From: Paramecium octaurelia
Taxonomy: Eukaryota > Ciliophora > Oligohymenophorea > Peniculida > Parameciidae
Length of the DNA stretch: 64,000 bases
Direction: 5' to 3'
Assembly: GCA_905182995.1 (NCBI GenBank)
Contig: CAJJDP010000128.1
Location: 248,001 to 312,000, forward strand
The notes under the pieces were generated by a model. It saw only the letters and a list, made by a program, of their open reading frames with translations. It was not told the origin of the DNA and did not search any database. Positions 61,465 to 64,000 of this stretch are shown here, in pieces; position 1 is the first letter of the stretch; every line of letters begins with the position of its first letter. The position numbers were made by a program, and so were the translations under genes.

Positions 61465-61902
61465 TCTATCAAAAAAGGAAAAAAAGATTTGATCTTCTTT
61501 TGTATTGCAAAATTTTTTATATATTCAGATTAGTATTTTTAATTAATTTATTCTCATATAAAATAAAATTAAATACTACTTAATTCTAGAGCTAACAAAT
61601 ATATTAAGATAAGTAGTTATTAAGAAAATTCTTGAAATCAACTAAATCCAAAATATTATTTTCAAGTGTTCCGAAATGAATACTATCAAAATATGAATAA
61701 GCTTCTTATAATGTATGGACACTTCAAAGTGAACATATAATTTCTTAGCATTCTATTGTTGATAACATGATTCTAATAGGGCAGAAAACTATATTAAAGT
61801 ATGTTTGAAAAGATAAAGAAATATCAAGAGTGAAAATGCAAAGCATCTTTAGAATGGGTTCGAACAAAATTGAATAAAACTGAAAATATAATTAATTAAT
61901 AA
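61465..61902. other. Intergenic, no gene seen
   Basis: AT-rich. A GGGTTCGAAC string (about 61855) superficially resembles a tRNA T-arm but lacks the rest. Confidence 0.4.
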
Positions 61903-62456
61903 ATGATTAGAAATCCTTAAAATCCAATAGTATTTTTTGATGTGGCTATTGCGGGTTAAAAAGTAGGCAGGATTAGAATGGAATTGTATGCTGATGTAGT
62001 TCCAAAAACAGCTGAAAATTTCAGACAACTATGCACAGGAGAATATAAGAGATTTGATAAGCCTGCTGGTTTCAAGGGTTGTTAATTCCATAGAGTAATA
62101 AAGGATTTCATGATTTAAGGAGGTGATTTTGTGATGGTATACATTATTTATTAGAATAGGGGGATGGCACTGGATGTGTTTCAATTTATGGGGATAAATT
62201 TGAAGATGAGAATTTTTAATTGAGACATGACGAACCTGGGTTATTATCAATGGCAAATTCTGGTCCAAATAGTAATGGTTGTTAGTTTTTTATTACTTGT
62301 ACAAAATGCGATTGGTTAGATGGCAAACATGTCGTGTTTGGTAAAGTAATTGATGCAGGATCAATGTAAGTGATAAGAAGAATTGAAACTACACCAGTTG
62401 GTCCTCAAAATAAACCAAAATAAATAATCATTATTGAAGAATGTGGAGAGTTGTGA
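61903..62456 (+). CDS. PPIH: Peptidyl-prolyl isomerase, cyclophilin H type
   Basis: Cyclophilin that binds PRP4/PRP18 in the U4/U6.U5 tri-snRNP. Starts [20 protein letters not shown], with [29 protein letters not shown] (catalytic Arg in FHR), [34 protein letters not shown], and ends IIEECGEL then TGA. The NPIVFFDV start, the short length and [12 protein letters not shown] are PPIH-specific among cyclophilins. One intron, 62137-62159 (23 nt), gives GGDFVMGDGTGC; Met replaces the usual Asn there. Start ATG 61903. Confidence 0.92.
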
Positions 62457-62559
62457 ATAATTAAAGTTTGTATTCTCAAAAGAAATAATTAATCATGTTA
62501 TCAAATTTCTATTCAAATGGAAAATTTATTTTAATGTTATTTAATGCATATTGAAAATT

Positions 62560-64000
62560 TCAAAATTTGCCTTAGTTTGATATCAAACTAAGAAGTTCAT
62601 CACCACAGTGTTCATCATATTTTTTCTCTATTTTAATGGCTGCTAAGGCTGATGTAAGTTAAATAATTTATTATTCATTGAGTTTCAGTTATTTAATTTA
62701 CTGATCTCCCATTTACATCAACATCTATTCAGATATTTTTAATCCTTATAAGATTTTATAAATGCATTCTCCCTAGAAATGAATATAATTAAATTTACCT
62801 CGTTTAATTTAAGAATTTCTTCATAAAGTTTTTTTGAGTAAGAAAGATAGGAATTACTTTACACATTTTGTTAGGCCTTAATAGTGTAATTGTTGCCCAT
62901 AATATGTAATTATTTTTAATCTGGAGTAGTGGGGGCAGTTCGATGTTTTTTCTAAGGTTAAAACTGTTATTGTATATTATGCTTTTTTTTTTGCATTTTT
63001 GAACCATCCGAAAAATCAGAGCCTCTTCTTGAATGAGAATCGGAAGTCTTAGTATTTGTGATGGATTATTAGCAAAATGGTTACCCAATTTCCATTTTCT
63101 CTTTGCTCATATAATCTTGGGGAATATAATTAGGGATTATTGGACCAAGATAATTTGATGTCGGTTTATATGGTTATCTTTTGGCCTCAACATGTAGATT
63201 AGGTTCTTCTATAATCCATTAATTGTCTGCTAATTATTTACGAATCCTAATAAAATTTAACTGAAAGTTGTACCTTTTTTCTTAATCTGAGTGATAGAAT
63301 GCGCATTCGGCCAATTTCTTATTGCAATTGGTTTAAGTGCAGGGCTTGGTCTTATAGATTAGTGGATGGTATTCGAATTCTTTCCAACCATGACAATATT
63401 GACATTCTTCTTAATCTGGACATCCTCCTTTGTCGTAATTCAATATCTAATTGGTTTTGTTCCAATGTGGACACTCCTTTGGTTGCAACTTCTTTGGATC
63501 TCTTCTAAAGTCTTAGGCATTATGAGCATAGACGCATGATGCTCTATCATGACTAAGTTTAATGATTAGTTGATAATCTTACTTGGTTGTAAGGGGACAC
63601 CAAACAGTTTTGTATTAATACATCCAGAAGTTTTTGTCTTGGACCATTCCATCTAATTTAACAGGAATGATTAATTCTTGATCATTATGAGCAAATGAAC
63701 AATAGACTCCATAATCACAATCCTTAATGTGAGTACAATATTTAGTCTTGTATCTATTGGGATGGTACACTTGCTCCACTTTATTGTGAGCAAATTGGCA
63801 CTCATCACCTTATGGACAATTATCAGCTTGCGGGCATAATTGGCATCTGAAATAAATATTCCAGATTTTATTTACTTGTAAGAATGAGATTTAAGATCTC
63901 TTCTACGATCAGTTTCGTCATGAAAAAATGGACAAAACTTTTTTTAGTTAATTTGATGTTGAATCTAACATTTTTAAGTTTTAAATTGATGAGGATCAAT
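62560..64000 (-). CDS. Tandem CCCH zinc-finger protein (partial, 5' end beyond the window)
   Basis: RNA-binding type. Reading from the right edge: CPFFHDETDRRRDLKSHSYK, then CQLCPQADNCPQGDECQFAH, YKTKYCTHIKDCDYGVYCSF with AHNDQEL, then CVYAHNAQDFRRDPKKLQPK, CPDQEECQYCHGWKEFEYHP and CTQTNCNKKLAECAFYHS. These Cx7-8Cx5Cx3H spacings with the RDP and HP-x-YKT linkers resemble plant TZF/Unkempt-type proteins. The C-terminal half is Ser/Gln-rich (SDSHSRRGSDFSDGSK) with a helical end. Introns: 29 nt near 63848-63876 and 26 nt (GTAAAT...TTCTAG) near 62773-62798. TGA at 62560. Start not in window. Confidence 0.88.

Noticed and set aside
61850-61862. GGGTTCGAAC as a tRNA T-arm
   Set aside because: No matching acceptor, D-arm or anticodon stem around it.
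62639-63030. Plus-strand ORF starting MAAKAD followed by a GTAAGT intron-like sequence, open for about 100 codons
   Set aside because: The minus strand here is the Ser/Gln-rich C-terminal exon and a GTA...TAG intron of the CCCH protein, with much better protein composition. The plus frame is open only because TGA is the sole stop.
62804-63088. Minus-strand ORF MGNHFANNPSQILRLPIL… under the standard code
   Set aside because: It is an out-of-frame shadow. The frame one register away continues the CCCH protein with Gln codons.

Overview
The window looks like a macronuclear scaffold from a ciliate of the genus Paramecium. It is strongly AT-rich. TAA and TAG occur in frame inside well-conserved proteins where glutamine is expected, and only TGA ends genes. 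Almost all introns are 22-34 nt, GTA...TAG. Intergenic gaps are often only tens of bases. Models here were built by hand: TAA/TAG read as Gln and tiny introns removed where that restored a family frame. Exact splice sites are therefore inferences unless stated.

Layout. 0-9 kb: a coiled-coil protein, a MORN-repeat protein with an acylation-type N-terminus, the Elongator subunit ELP1, and a tandem cluster of small proteins with a repeated CxCx(E/N)CG motif. 9-17 kb: a RING/B-box/LRR protein, an actin-like gene with a frameshift, a GC-richer segment that folds into consecutive hairpins (candidate ncRNA), and a USP25/28-like deubiquitinase. 17-28 kb: a membrane-anchored LRR protein, an AlkD-like protein, a START-domain protein, a His-rich zinc transporter, a Nudix hydrolase, malate dehydrogenase and the tRNA methyltransferase TRM7. 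TRM7 carries an abnormally long intron that looks like a retained internal eliminated sequence. 28-39 kb: a large LRR protein, several unrecognised genes, then an exact 1,309-bp direct duplication joined by a single N, almost certainly an assembly join. 39-46 kb: a Rab GTPase, SEC63, a dispersed CxCxECG paralogue, a disrupted gene and a trichocyst matrix protein. 46-54 kb: a small acylated protein, a MAK/ICK-type kinase, a WD40-like protein and a cyclic-nucleotide-type K+ channel. 54-64 kb: protein disulfide isomerase, a mu-type GST, frataxin and a 17-beta-HSD-type SDR (divergent, start codons 5 bp apart), a two-HMG-box protein, cyclophilin H, and a tandem CCCH zinc-finger protein cut by the window edge.

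The genes do not form operons. The content is a normal mix of housekeeping functions (tRNA wobble modification, ER translocation and folding, splicing, iron-sulfur metabolism) and ciliate biology (trichocysts, ciliary kinase, K+ channel, MORN and LRR proteins). The most unusual items are the TRM7 intron, the structured non-coding segment, the CxCxECG cluster, the 5-bp divergent start region and the N-joined duplication.
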